A stretch of 64,000 nucleotides of DNA from Rhodoglobus vestalii (GTDB taxonomy: Bacteria > Actinomycetota > Actinomycetes > Actinomycetales > Microbacteriaceae), in assembly GCF_006788895.1 (NCBI RefSeq), contig NZ_VFRA01000001.1, positions 1,302,001 through 1,366,000 on the forward strand. Reading direction: 5' to 3'. This document shows positions 34,875 to 43,997 of this stretch, one piece after another. The notes under the pieces were generated by a model that had not been told where the DNA came from, did no database searches, and saw only the letters and a list, made by a program, of their open reading frames with translations. The first letter of the stretch is position 1. Each line of letters starts with the position of its first letter. The position numbers and the translations under genes were made by a program.

Positions 34875-35275
34875 GAGTCGTCGCTCGCCGGTTTCGTTGA
34901 CTCGGCCTGATCGGATGCCGGTTCTGCGTTCGCCTGCGCGATCGCGTCGGCGAGGTCATCCACGAAGACCAAATCTTTTCTGAAGTTGCCCATGCGGTAG
35001 GCGGCGCGCGCAACAAAATGCGCCGAAATAGGCGCGGTGAGCATCTGGAATACAAAAATGGGGATCAGCACCAGCATCATTGACCAGCTGCGCGCTGACA
35101 GTGCGAGCGCGATGAGTACCAGAACGAGGCCAAGCACCTGCGGTTTGGTTGAGGCATGCAATCGGCTCGGGGCATCAGGGAATCGCACGAGCCCAACCCC
35201 AGCAGCGAGAGTCAGGATGCCGCCGAGCACAAGCAGGATGGCGGCAATGAGGTCAGGGATGGTTTCAGTCGTCAA
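34871..35275 (-). CDS. mnhG: Mrp-type Na+/H+ antiporter subunit G
   Basis: This small membrane subunit of the Mrp antiporter has three helices, with LTLAAGVGLVRFPDAPSRLHASTKPQ typical of MnhG/PhaG (short core: GLVRFPDAPSRLHASTK). The preferred start TTG 35275 follows AGGGGGAGG and overlaps the mnhF stop by 11 bp, giving 134 residues; a longer reading to 35344 would overlap mnhF by 80 bp. The C-terminus has an acidic tail of about 35 residues. Confidence 0.85.
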   Translation of the reverse strand: MTTETIPDLIAAILLVLGGILTLAAGVGLVRFPDAPSRLHASTKPQVLGLVLVLIALALSARSWSMMLVLIPIFVFQMLTAPISAHFVARAAYRMGNFRKDLVFVDDLADAIAQANAEPASDQAESTKPASDDS

Positions 35276-35561
35276 CGGGAGCCTCCCCCTGTGGGTCACT
35301 GGCATCTTGTTTGGAGACGTAGCGGGCGACCGCGATCGTGGCAAAAATTGCTGTCGCCGCCAGTACGAGCATGAGCGGGATCGTGCGCGTGTGTCCGTTG
35401 ACCACCATGTCGGCTCCGACCGCCAGCATGAGTGTTGTCAGCAGAACGTCAGACGCAATCATCCGGTCGAGGATGCCCGGCCCACGAAGCAGACGGTAAA
35501 AAGTGAGCAGGGTGCCAGCGCAGAGTAGGGCCACAGCGGCTATGTGAAGTGCCGGGATCAT
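35265..35561 (-). CDS. mnhF: Mrp-type Na+/H+ antiporter subunit F
   Basis: This is a 98-residue protein with three membrane helices and the MnhF pattern LLRGPGILDRMIASDVLLTT. It overlaps mnhE by 4 bp and mnhG by 11 bp. It is a required small subunit of the seven-part complex, and the order E-F-G is conserved. Confidence 0.92.
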   Translation of the reverse strand: MIPALHIAAVALLCAGTLLTFYRLLRGPGILDRMIASDVLLTTLMLAVGADMVVNGHTRTIPLMLVLAATAIFATIAVARYVSKQDASDPQGEAPVDD

Positions 35562-36169
35562 CGCGTGCGCCCGTCATATCCAGAGGCCAGCGCCCTGCAG
35601 TTGGCCACATCCTCCGGGGAACCAATCGCCCGCACGAGGGAACGCTCAACCGAGTGCACGGAGCGCCGCAGGGCATTCACCGCACTCTCATCGGTGGTGT
35701 TGAGGGCATGCAGGTACAGCACCGATTTGTGGCGGTCCACCTCAAGAACTAAGGAACCAGGGATGAGGGTGACCGTGATCGCGGTGAGGGTCATGATGAT
35801 GTCAGAGCGCGTCACCAGCTGCACCGCAACGATCGAGTTTTTCGTCACACCTTTCGGAGAGAAGGCCTGCCACGAAACCTTCACAGATCCAGCCACAAGT
35901 TCGCCCAAGAACCTGATCAGGTAGAGGGCGAACCAGAACGGATTGAAGCGACCGGAGAGTTGCACGGGGGGAAGGTAGAGGGCGCTCGTCACCGCGAATG
36001 CAATCAGCACCCCACTGGTGACGCTGAGCGGGCTGACAGTACCCCACAGCAGCATCCATAAGGCAACAAGCAGGAGGATCAGCGGGAGCTGCTGCCAGAT
36101 ACGCCAGCGAAGCTCACGACGAGTCAACGGCTCGGCCGGCTCGGCATTGGTGGGAGAAAAATCAGTCAT
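35558..36169 (-). CDS. mnhE: Mrp-type Na+/H+ antiporter subunit E
   Basis: This is a 203-residue protein with two to three N-terminal helices (LILLLVALWMLLWGTVS) and a soluble C-terminal part with LIPGSLVLEVD and LYLHAL, typical of MnhE. ATG 36169 overlaps the mnhD stop by 8 bp, so the 31-residue longer reading is rejected. Confidence 0.9.
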   Translation of the reverse strand: MTDFSPTNAEPAEPLTRRELRWRIWQQLPLILLLVALWMLLWGTVSPLSVTSGVLIAFAVTSALYLPPVQLSGRFNPFWFALYLIRFLGELVAGSVKVSWQAFSPKGVTKNSIVAVQLVTRSDIIMTLTAITVTLIPGSLVLEVDRHKSVLYLHALNTTDESAVNALRRSVHSVERSLVRAIGSPEDVANCRALASGYDGRTR

Positions 36170-37724
36170 CGTTGCCACCCGGGAAGACGATATCGACGTA
36201 GGTGAGCGGACCCTGCAGGTTTTGGCCCGCACGGTCGCTGTAACCGTACAGTGGGCCCGCAAAAATGGTGAGCGCGAGGCTGACCAGCACCATGAAGCCG
36301 GTCACCACCACCATCAGAGTGGGCGCTTGCTTGGCGGCGCGAACCCGGGTAGGACCCGGTGCTTCGGAAACGTTCTCAAGCAGCCGCGATTCGTAACCCT
36401 GAACGTCTTTCGCAGGCCTCCAGAAGACCATATTCCATACTCGCGCGAGCGAATAGAGGGTGAGAAGAGAGACGAGCGCGCCCGCAGCAATGAGCACATA
36501 CCCGAGGGGCAAGCCCTGCTGTGCAGTGGCCTCGAAGAGGGCGAGTTTGCCGATGAAGCCAGAGAACGGTGGAATGCCGCCGAGGTTGAGGGCGGGAAGG
36601 AGGAACAGTATGGCCACCAGTGGCGCAGCCGTCAACAGACCGCCAAGCTTTGTGATGGAGGTCGTGCCTCCGATGCGTTCGATGAGCCCAGCGCCGAGAA
36701 ACAGGGTCGTCTGCACGATGATGTGGTGCACAATGTAGTAGATCGCTGCCGCCGTGCCGGCCGCTGTGCCCAGCGATATGCCCAAGATCATGTAGCCGAT
36801 GTGGCTGACGAGGGTAAACGAGAGCAGCCGTTTGATGTCTGCCTGCGCGACCGCTCCAAGCACGCCAATGACCATGGTGAGGAGCGCCACCACCATGAGC
36901 GCACTGTTGAGTTCTGGGCCGGGGAAGATGACGGTTTCGGTGCGGATGATCGCATAGACGCCCACCTTGGTGAGGAGCCCCGCAAACACGGCCGTAACCG
37001 GTGCCGGTGCCGTCGGATACGAGTCTGGCAACCAGAACGAGAGGGGGAAAATTGCTGCCTTGATGCCGAAGGCGATGAGGAGCATCACATGCAGTACGAT
37101 CTGCACGTCGATCGGGATCTCCGCCATCCGCAGCGAGATCTGCGCAATATTGACAGTGCCCACCGCACCGTAAATCATCGCGATGGCGGCGAGGAACAAG
37201 AGCGACGACACCAGACTGACCACCACGTAGGTGGTGCCCGCCCGGATGCGCTCCTTCGTTCCCCCGAGCGTGATGAGCACGTAGCTCGCAACAAGGAGGA
37301 TCTCAAAACCGACATACAGGTTGAAAAGGTCCCCCGCGATGAACGCATTGAAGACGCCCGTCGCAAGGATCAGGTAGGTCGGATAGTAGATCGAGACGGG
37401 AGTCTCGTTGTCTCGGTCGGCGAGGCCCTGGCCGAGCGAGAACACGAGTACGGCAAGCAGCACGATCGCCGAGACGACGACCATGAGTGCCGAGAGTCGG
37501 TCGACGACGAGCACGATGCCAAAGGGGGCGGCCCAGCCGCCGACTTCCATCGCAAGCGACCCTTCCGCATCCACGACGAAGATGAGTGCCGTGCCGATGG
37601 CAAGCACAATAGCGAGGGCACCAATGGCGATGATCCGCTGTGCCTGCGGTCGCTTGCCGAGAATTAGCGTCAGCGCGGCACCCACGAGCGGGGTCAGAAC
37701 GACCAGCGGCACGAGTGTGTTCAT
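36162..37724 (-). CDS. mnhD: Mrp-type Na+/H+ antiporter subunit D
   Basis: This 520-residue proton-translocating subunit is homologous to NuoN/NuoM of complex I, with about 14 helices. It shows the conserved core FPLSFWLPDSYPTAPAPVTA and the lysine-bearing helix KVGVYAIIRTETVIFP, plus ADIKRLLSFTLVSHIGY. It lies between mnhC and mnhE with short overlaps on both sides. Confidence 0.93.
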   Translation of the reverse strand: MNTLVPLVVLTPLVGAALTLILGKRPQAQRIIAIGALAIVLAIGTALIFVVDAEGSLAMEVGGWAAPFGIVLVVDRLSALMVVVSAIVLLAVLVFSLGQGLADRDNETPVSIYYPTYLILATGVFNAFIAGDLFNLYVGFEILLVASYVLITLGGTKERIRAGTTYVVVSLVSSLLFLAAIAMIYGAVGTVNIAQISLRMAEIPIDVQIVLHVMLLIAFGIKAAIFPLSFWLPDSYPTAPAPVTAVFAGLLTKVGVYAIIRTETVIFPGPELNSALMVVALLTMVIGVLGAVAQADIKRLLSFTLVSHIGYMILGISLGTAAGTAAAIYYIVHHIIVQTTLFLGAGLIERIGGTTSITKLGGLLTAAPLVAILFLLPALNLGGIPPFSGFIGKLALFEATAQQGLPLGYVLIAAGALVSLLTLYSLARVWNMVFWRPAKDVQGYESRLLENVSEAPGPTRVRAAKQAPTLMVVVTGFMVLVSLALTIFAGPLYGYSDRAGQNLQGPLTYVDIVFPGGNDD

Positions 37725-38233
37725 GAGTCACCCCGATCCGTGGTGATCGTCGATTGTTCTGTCTCATCGTCGGCTGCCTGTGCATCCGCTTCTTCAAGTT
37801 CGTGCAGCTCGGTGCCCTCGTCAACGACAAAGTCACTATCTGAGGTGGTGTCTTCAGGATTCTCCCCCGGCACGCCGAGGCTCGTACGAAGCGCGATGTC
37901 GTCTTCGTCGTCCTGAAGAGTGTCGCCCTGCGCGAGCCGCCAAGCCCGGTAGATGAGTGCCAACAGAAACGCCGAAACACCGAAGGTGATGACAATGGCG
38001 GTGAGGATGAGGGCCTGAGGGAGGGGGTCAGTCATGTCTTCTGCGGGGATCCCTCCGCCGACGACCGGTGCGACGCCAGCCTTTCCCGCCACGATGATCA
38101 GAAGCAGGTTGGTGGCGTTGCCAACGAGCAGAAAGCCGAGCAGCACCCTCGTCACGCTGCGCTCGAGCATGAGGAAGACTCCGCAGGCATACAGCACCGC
38201 CATAACGATGATGGGGATCAGGGCGATGGTCAC
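37721..38233 (-). CDS. mnhC: Mrp-type Na+/H+ antiporter subunit C
   Basis: This NuoK-like subunit has three helices in the first 110 residues (FLLVGNATNLLLIIVAG, DPLPQALILTAIVITFG). The protein is extended to 170 residues by an acidic cytosolic tail rich in Asp, Glu and Thr, longer than most MnhC. It overlaps mnhA and mnhD by 4 bp each. Confidence 0.92.
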   Translation of the reverse strand: MTIALIPIIVMAVLYACGVFLMLERSVTRVLLGFLLVGNATNLLLIIVAGKAGVAPVVGGGIPAEDMTDPLPQALILTAIVITFGVSAFLLALIYRAWRLAQGDTLQDDEDDIALRTSLGVPGENPEDTTSDSDFVVDEGTELHELEEADAQAADDETEQSTITTDRGDS

Positions 38234-41193
38234 GACGGCACCTCCTCGGCATCAGTGTTCTGCTTCGTGTTCGTGGTGTTCGTGGTGGTCGTGGTGTTCG
38301 TGGTGGTCGAAGTGGCTCCCACATCGTCTTCTTCGTACTGCCGGTCAACTTCTGCCCCCAGGCTGCGCAGCACATCGAGAACGAGCCCGATGACGACGAG
38401 GTAGACCCCGATGTCGAAGATGGTGGAGGTCACAAACTCGATGTGGCCGAAGATGCCGAATTCGCCCTCGAACAGGGTCGAGCTAAGAGCATCCCGACCA
38501 AAGAAGAGTGGGGTTATCGCCGTTCCGACCGCAAGTACCAGGCCGGCACCGAGCACTTTGCCCGCATCCACCGGGGCGGCCGCACCGAGTTCTTGTCTTC
38601 CGCCAGCGAGGAATCGGGCCACGAGCGCCATTCCCGCAACAATCCCGCCGGCGAATCCGCCCCCGGGTGCGTTGTGACCGACGAGGAGCAGATAGAGCGA
38701 GAGCACGATGATGGGGTGGAAGAGCAGCCGCACGACCACCTCAAGGAGAATGGAGTGGTTGCGCTCGGCAAGTGATCGGCCGGCGAGCAACCACAACCCG
38801 CGGTCATTGTTACTGGGATCGCTCGCGTTTCGCAGGGTCGCGTGGCCAGCCAGCTGGGCGTCACGCCGACCGACTTTCGGAAGGTTGTCGACCCCTCGAC
38901 CGCTGATGAAAATAAGGCTCGCCACTCCCGTTGCGGCGGCAATGACCACAGCAAGCTCACCCATCGTGTCCCAGCCACGGAGGTCGACGAGGGCAACATT
39001 GACGACGTTGCGGCCGTGCGCCTCGTCGAATGCGAGTGCTGGCCACTCGAGCGAGATGGGAAGTTGCGTGCGCGCCCCGGTTGCAACGAAAGCGACGACC
39101 GCCATGATCGTTCCGACGGCGATGCCGACAGCTACCCGCAGCCCGCGTTTCACCGAGCCGTGAACTTTGCCGAGCCTGGCCGGAAGCCGCCGAAGAACGA
39201 GAACGAAAGCAATGAGGGTGACGATTTCAACGAGAATCTGGGTGAGCGCAAGGTCGGGGGCACCCTGGAGTGCGAAGAGTGCCGACATCCCGATTCCGGT
39301 TACTCCGACGAGCACCGCTGCTTGGAACCGTTTCGTCGCTCGCGTCGCGGCAATCGCCGCGATCACCATGGCGAGGCCGATGACCGCTTGTACGGGGTAA
39401 TCCCACAGCCTAAAAGATCCGGTCCAGGTGCGATTGAATGCCAGCGAAGCACCCATGGTGACCACGAAGACGGTCAGGATCACTCCGAGGTAGAACGGCA
39501 GCGATCCGCGCTGGGTGAGGCTTGTTATGCGCGCCGCCGTTCGGTCGATCGCGCGCATTACGGCGCCGTAGCCGTCGGCTGCCGAGTACCCGATCGCAAC
39601 ACGCTGCTGAACGTGAGTGACCCGGGTGCGAGCGAAGAACAGCGCGCCACCGACCACCAGGGTGAACGCGGAGAAGGCGAGAGCCGGTTCGAACCCGTGC
39701 CAGAGGGCGAGATGGTAGATCTCACCTTCTGGCGATACCAGGTCGGTGGCGAACAGCGCCGAGTAACCCACGATGAAGTAGTCGACGGCGGGTGCCGCGA
39801 GCCCCAGCACAACTCCGGTCACCGCAAGAATGACGGGTGCACCCCAGAACAGTGGCCGCTCTCGCACTGCCCCGATTTTCTTGACACCCGGTTTGGTGGC
39901 GAAGGCGCCCCACATAAAGCGGGCGCAGTACGCCACGGTCAGCACCGAGGCGAGCACGACACCGATGAGAGCGATCCAGCCCAGGGCCGTTCCACTCTCG
40001 GCGTCGGTGAGAAGAGCCGTAAAGGCGGCCTCTTTTGCGACATAGCCGATGGTCGGCGGAAACCCGATCATTGACGCAAGTGCGAGGGCACAGACAGCGG
40101 CGAGAACGGGGGCGCGTCGCCCGAGCCCGGAGAGTTTGCGTAGGTCGCGGGTACCGGCGCGGTGGTCGATGATCCCAATGGCAAGAAAGAGGGTGGATTT
40201 GTAGAGGGCGTGGGCGAGGAGGAGGGCGATTCCGGCAAGAGCCGCATCCTGGGTTCCGTATCCGACGATGACGAAGAGGAACCCCAGTTGGCTGACCGTA
40301 CTCCAGGCAAGGATGAGTTTGAGGTCGTACTGCTTGAGCGCATTCCAGCCACCCAGCAGCATCGTGGTGAGCCCGAGCACAACAACGACTTCGCGCCACC
40401 CGGGTGTGTCTGCAAATCCGGGGGCGAACCGCGCGACCAGATAAATGCCCGCTTTGACCATGGCGGCGGCGTGCAGGTAGGCGCTAACGGGGGTCGGTGC
40501 CGCCATTGCTGTCGGGAGCCAAAACTGGAACGGAACAATAGCCGATTTGGATGCGGCGCCCACGAGCACCAGCATGACGGCAACGGTGACGATGGTATTG
40601 GACGGGCTCGCCGCGATGATTCCAGAAAGACTCGACGTGCCAGTTTCGACCGACAGCAGCACGAGACCAACGAGCATGACAAGCCCGCCGAGAGTGGTGA
40701 CCAGCAGTGCCTGCAGCGCCGCACCTCGACTGGCTTTTTTGCCGGTGTAGTGGCCGATCAGCAGGTAGGAGAGCACGCTGGTCGCTTCCCAAAAAATGAA
40801 AAGCAGGAACACGTCGTCGGCAAGCACCAGCCCGTACATTGCACCGGCGAACGCCAACAGTAGGCCAGCAAATCGGCCGAGGGCTGCCTCATCATCCTCA
40901 AAATATCGCGCACAGTAGATGAGTACAAGCGCGCCGACTCCGGTCACGATGAGGGTGAGCAGCCACGAGAGTGTATCCATGCGCACCGAGATCGAGAGGC
41001 TAAGTTCGGGGATCCAGTCGACTTTCTGCGCGATCGTTGCGCCGGCGACAACTCGGGGGCTCTCGATGAGCGCGGCAACGAAGGCTGCGAGCGGCACAAG
41101 CGCGGCGACGAAGAACACCTGGCGACCGAGCCAGCGCGTGAGCGTCGGGATGATGAGCGCTACGACACCGAATGCTGCAAGCAGAGCGAGCAT
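38230..41193 (-). CDS. mnhA: Mrp-type Na+/H+ antiporter subunit A with fused subunit B
   Basis: This is the large antiporter subunit of about 987 residues. The N-terminal NuoL-like region (FVALVPLAAF; VPFQFWLPTAMAAPTPVSAYLHAA, core KSAIVPFQFWLPTAM) is followed by the MrpA C-terminal domain and then an MnhB-like domain with HPIIVLSLYLLLVGHNAPGG. No separate mnhB gene exists, so the B function is fused. ATG 41193 follows GGAGGCCCG; the longer reading to 41274 lacks a site. The last about 27 residues are a Thr/Asn-rich tail encoded by 9-bp DNA repeats. Confidence 0.92.
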   Translation of the reverse strand: MLALLAAFGVVALIIPTLTRWLGRQVFFVAALVPLAAFVAALIESPRVVAGATIAQKVDWIPELSLSISVRMDTLSWLLTLIVTGVGALVLIYCARYFEDDEAALGRFAGLLLAFAGAMYGLVLADDVFLLFIFWEATSVLSYLLIGHYTGKKASRGAALQALLVTTLGGLVMLVGLVLLSVETGTSSLSGIIAASPSNTIVTVAVMLVLVGAASKSAIVPFQFWLPTAMAAPTPVSAYLHAAAMVKAGIYLVARFAPGFADTPGWREVVVVLGLTTMLLGGWNALKQYDLKLILAWSTVSQLGFLFVIVGYGTQDAALAGIALLLAHALYKSTLFLAIGIIDHRAGTRDLRKLSGLGRRAPVLAAVCALALASMIGFPPTIGYVAKEAAFTALLTDAESGTALGWIALIGVVLASVLTVAYCARFMWGAFATKPGVKKIGAVRERPLFWGAPVILAVTGVVLGLAAPAVDYFIVGYSALFATDLVSPEGEIYHLALWHGFEPALAFSAFTLVVGGALFFARTRVTHVQQRVAIGYSAADGYGAVMRAIDRTAARITSLTQRGSLPFYLGVILTVFVVTMGASLAFNRTWTGSFRLWDYPVQAVIGLAMVIAAIAATRATKRFQAAVLVGVTGIGMSALFALQGAPDLALTQILVEIVTLIAFVLVLRRLPARLGKVHGSVKRGLRVAVGIAVGTIMAVVAFVATGARTQLPISLEWPALAFDEAHGRNVVNVALVDLRGWDTMGELAVVIAAATGVASLIFISGRGVDNLPKVGRRDAQLAGHATLRNASDPSNNDRGLWLLAGRSLAERNHSILLEVVVRLLFHPIIVLSLYLLLVGHNAPGGGFAGGIVAGMALVARFLAGGRQELGAAAPVDAGKVLGAGLVLAVGTAITPLFFGRDALSSTLFEGEFGIFGHIEFVTSTIFDIGVYLVVIGLVLDVLRSLGAEVDRQYEEDDVGATSTTTNTTTTTNTTNTKQNTDAEEVPS
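38271..38315. repeat. 9-bp tandem repeats in the 3' end of mnhA
   Basis: Five 9-mers in a row on the + strand: TTCGTGGTG, TTCGTGGTG, GTCGTGGTG, TTCGTGGTG, GTCGAAGTG. In the minus-strand gene they encode repeating Thr-Thr-Asn/Thr residues in the C-terminal tail. Confidence 0.85.
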
Positions 41194-41288
41194 CGGGCCT
41201 CCACGGCGGTGTTCGGTCGTGTAGGGCGGCTCAGTGGCGTAGCAACCCGGCGGAAATGGGGCAGTAGCGTGCACTGCCCGCCCCTATT

Positions 41289-42371
41289 CTAACCGGGCGG
41301 CTGGGAAGACGTACCCACTCGCGCCGCGGTGACAATCACCTTGCCCACGGTGCGGCCCGAATCTACATGGGCGAGTGCCTTATCCGCATCGGCAAACGAC
41401 CACGTACGCTCAATCACGGGCGCTAGCGCACCACCGGCGGCGAGCGCCACCAGCTGCTCCAGAATCTGCGGCTTAGCGACGGCGGCAAGCGGACGAAAAC
41501 GGCGCTTCGACCCGATCGACATGACGGATGCCGCCAGCAGTCGCCCGACCGGTCCCAGCACGCGGTTACCTTCCCCCGACACCAGCACCACAAATCCGCC
41601 GGGGCGCAGCAACTCCCTCAGCCGCCGCAACGGCGCCGTTCCCGCGATATCGATAACCGTATCGAAGCCTCCCTCGGTTGCTTTGGGCGAGAGTTCATCC
41701 ATGCCCGGCTGCACCATGCGGTAATCAAAGGTGCGCTGCGCTCCAATGCTCTCCACGAGGGCGCGGCTTCGCTGGCCGCACAGTGCCCAGACTTCGGCAC
41801 CGCGCAGGTGAGCGAGTTGCACCGCCATCGTGCCGACGCCACCGGATGCACCAATCACGAGCACCCGTTGACCCTCCGCTACTGCGGCGAGATCGAGGGC
41901 CTGCCATGCGGTTCCACCGGCCATGGGTAGTGCTGCGGCGATCACAGGGTCGAGCGGGGCAGGACGGGGAACGAGCCGCGAAACTGGCGCAATTGCGTAC
42001 TCGGCGAGACCGCCGCCGTTGATCTCGCCCAGCACCTCATCCCCCCCGTGAAACTCGGTTACCGCTGCGCCCAGTCCGACAACGGTTGCGGCAACATCGT
42101 GGCCGCGCACCCGCTGCCGCGGGCGTCGCCCGCCGAAGGCTGCCCGAAGCAACAGCGGTTCGCCGCGCATCACTCGCACATCTGCAGAATTCAGCGCCGT
42201 CGCTCGAATCCGCAACAGAACCTCACCGGAGCCGGGAGTCGGCACCGCCAGCGCTCCCGGCTTCACAACCTCGGGCCCGCCATAGCTCGTCTGGCTCCAG
42301 GCGCGCATCATGGTCGGCACCGCTGGTGTCTTTTCTTGGCCGCTCAGGTTGGCGGCAGCATCCGCGGTCAT
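41289..42371 (-). CDS. NAD(P)-dependent medium-chain alcohol dehydrogenase / quinone reductase-like
   Basis: The 360-residue MDR-family protein has a GroES-like N-terminal domain (GGPEVVKPGALAVPTPGSGEVLLRIRATALNSADVRV; short: GEVLLRIRATALNSADV) and a Rossmann NADP domain with VIGASGGVGTMAVQLAHL. The quinone-oxidoreductase subgroup usually lacks structural zinc, and no cysteine cluster is seen here. The ATG overlaps the XRE regulator stop by 4 bp, so it is the last gene of a three-gene operon that begins with a membrane protein. Confidence 0.87.
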   Translation of the reverse strand: MTADAAANLSGQEKTPAVPTMMRAWSQTSYGGPEVVKPGALAVPTPGSGEVLLRIRATALNSADVRVMRGEPLLLRAAFGGRRPRQRVRGHDVAATVVGLGAAVTEFHGGDEVLGEINGGGLAEYAIAPVSRLVPRPAPLDPVIAAALPMAGGTAWQALDLAAVAEGQRVLVIGASGGVGTMAVQLAHLRGAEVWALCGQRSRALVESIGAQRTFDYRMVQPGMDELSPKATEGGFDTVIDIAGTAPLRRLRELLRPGGFVVLVSGEGNRVLGPVGRLLAASVMSIGSKRRFRPLAAVAKPQILEQLVALAAGGALAPVIERTWSFADADKALAHVDSGRTVGKVIVTAARVGTSSQPPG

Positions 42372-42589
42372 CTCTGTTCCTCGGGGTAGTGGAAAACGGC
42401 GTCAATGCCTGTGCCGAAGACGCGAGAGATCTGAAACGCCAGCTCGAGCGTTGGCGAGTATTTGCCCTGTTCGATGGCGATAAGCGTTTGGCGGGTTACT
42501 CCGATGTGGAGGGCAAGCTCAGCCTGGGTCAGCCCCGCCTCGTCACGGAGTGCGCGGATGTTGTTAGTTACTCGAGTGGGTTTAACCAT
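42368..42589 (-). CDS. XRE-family helix-turn-helix regulator
   Basis: This 73-residue regulator consists essentially of one HTH domain: NNIRALRDEAGLTQAELALHIG and VTRQTLIAIEQGKYSPTLELAF. ATG 42589 overlaps the stop of the preceding membrane-protein gene by one base, so the 31-residue longer reading is rejected. Such compact XRE proteins are often paired with small membrane proteins and repress their own operon. Two related dyads lie before the operon. Confidence 0.88.
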   Translation of the reverse strand: MVKPTRVTNNIRALRDEAGLTQAELALHIGVTRQTLIAIEQGKYSPTLELAFQISRVFGTGIDAVFHYPEEQR

Positions 42590-43023
42590 CAGACGAGCCC
42601 ACGACGGTAGGCAATCACTGAGGCGATGCCCCCGATGAAGGCGGATGTCGCGAAGGCAAAGAACATGGTGTTGGCGATCCAAAACCAGTCGGCTTCGAAT
42701 GCGCAGAGCACAAGCACACCGAGCCCGCCGATCACGAGAAAAGCTTGGCCGACCCGATCGCTCATTCGGGATATATCGCGATCGCGCTGATCAGATTTGC
42801 CGACCCCGTCGGCGTCGCCCAGTCCGGCAATGATCCCCCAGAGCACGCTCACCACAACCGCGGCGACGATGCTGACCCCAATTGTCCAGGCCATGATGGG
42901 CCACCACACCACTTCATCGAGCGGGCCGTCGGCTGCCTGTTGCAGCACGACACTGACGTACACCGTCATCGCGATCAGGGTCACGATGAGGCCCGACCAC
43001 ACGTTGCGTTCTTCGTAAACCAC
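42589..43023 (-). CDS. small membrane protein co-encoded with XRE regulator
   Basis: This 144-residue protein has four predicted helices (about 9-28, 42-66, 94-112, 116-138), and the first and second pairs are separated by a charged loop (SDQRDRDISRMSD). The arrangement resembles DUF2178-like proteins found next to XRE repressors. No catalytic motif is visible. It is the first gene of the operon. Confidence 0.7.
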   Translation of the reverse strand: MVYEERNVWSGLIVTLIAMTVYVSVVLQQAADGPLDEVVWWPIMAWTIGVSIVAAVVVSVLWGIIAGLGDADGVGKSDQRDRDISRMSDRVGQAFLVIGGLGVLVLCAFEADWFWIANTMFFAFATSAFIGGIASVIAYRRGLV

Positions 43024-43035
43024 AACAACCTCCAG

Positions 43036-43098
43036 TGTAAAGAATTATTTACATTGAGAGTAGACGGTGCTGCCACAGAATGTCAAGAATCTTTTACA
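43036..43098. promoter_or_regulatory. two related operators before the XRE operon
   Basis: TGTAAA-GAATTA-TTTACA (43036-43053) is a perfect dyad 12 bp from the start codon. TGTCAA-GAATCT-TTTACA (43081-43098) is the same site with two changes, 45 bp away. They are candidate autoregulatory sites of the XRE protein. Confidence 0.6.
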
Positions 43099-43136
43099 CA
43101 CTGGATGCTACGCCCTGAGTTGGCGCCAAACGAGAG

Positions 43137-43997
43137 CTATTTCTGCCACGCGCCCTTCTCGCGGGTGGCAAATTCGCGAAAAGTAGTGGCGGGATGTCCG
43201 GTGATGCGCCGGACGGATCGGTTGGGGAAAGCCGAGATGTTGAACCGTACGATGCGGTAGATCATCTTTTGCACGGCGATGTAGTCCTCGGGTTTGCCCT
43301 GTGTGCGCAGGCGGGAAAGGTACTCGGTTTCGCTGGGTCGCCGATAATGGATGCTTCGCCCGAGCACGTCACTAAGGGTGGAAGCGACATTGCGGTACGT
43401 GAGGCTCTGCTCGCCCGAGAGCGTGTATGCCTGTTTGATGTGACCGGGTTCGGTGAGCACGGCTGCGGCAACGCGTCCGATGTCGCGAGCGTCGATGAAG
43501 GCGGTGAATGAGCGCCCGGCGGGCACGAAAACGTCGTCATCATCACGGATCTCCGCCGCGTGAGTGGTCGACAGATTCTGCATGAAGAAGTTGGGGCGCA
43601 GAGATGTGTATGGCGCACCGGTGCTCTTCAGATATTGCTCGACGGCGTAGTGAGGGGTGCTGCGGTTCTGCTGCACGCCCTGCAACGACAGGAACACAAT
43701 CTGGTGTGTGCCTCGACGTTGGGCGGCATCGATGACCGGAAACAAATACTTCTGCACATCGGCTATTGCGGGAGGTCGCATGAGGAACAGTCGGTCGCAC
43801 CCTTCCAGTGCGTGATCGAGTTCGGATGGCGCCATAGAAAAGTCGAAGTGGCGTGCTTCCGCGCCCTCCCGAAGATGGGTCGCGTCGTCTGCGTTGCGCA
43901 CGGCACCGAGCACGGATGCTCCTCGTTCGAGCAGAAACTCTGTCACTGCGTCGCCGACGGTGCCGGTAGCACCGGTCACGAGAACACTCCTGGTCAT
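43137..43997 (-). CDS. NmrA-like NAD(P)-binding protein (atypical SDR)
   Basis: This 286-residue protein starts with a nucleotide-binding motif VLVTGATGTVGDAVTEFL and has the NmrA/azoreductase-like features RLFLMRPPA, SLRPNFFMQNL and a C-terminal substrate lid. No YxxxK catalytic pair is evident, so it may be a redox sensor or quinone/azo reductase. It is the third gene of the SDR-MarR-NmrA operon, with 4-bp overlaps. Confidence 0.83.
   Translation of the reverse strand: MTRSVLVTGATGTVGDAVTEFLLERGASVLGAVRNADDATHLREGAEARHFDFSMAPSELDHALEGCDRLFLMRPPAIADVQKYLFPVIDAAQRRGTHQIVFLSLQGVQQNRSTPHYAVEQYLKSTGAPYTSLRPNFFMQNLSTTHAAEIRDDDDVFVPAGRSFTAFIDARDIGRVAAAVLTEPGHIKQAYTLSGEQSLTYRNVASTLSDVLGRSIHYRRPSETEYLSRLRTQGKPEDYIAVQKMIYRIVRFNISAFPNRSVRRITGHPATTFREFATREKGAWQK

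Noticed and set aside
36018..37667. 549-codon open frame on the + strand opposite mnhD/mnhE
   Set aside because: It is antisense to two clear Mrp subunits, has a charged, low-complexity composition and no recognisable domain; typical high-GC shadow frame.
38842..40074. 410-codon + strand frame opposite mnhA
   Set aside because: Shadow of the antiporter gene with strongly biased composition.
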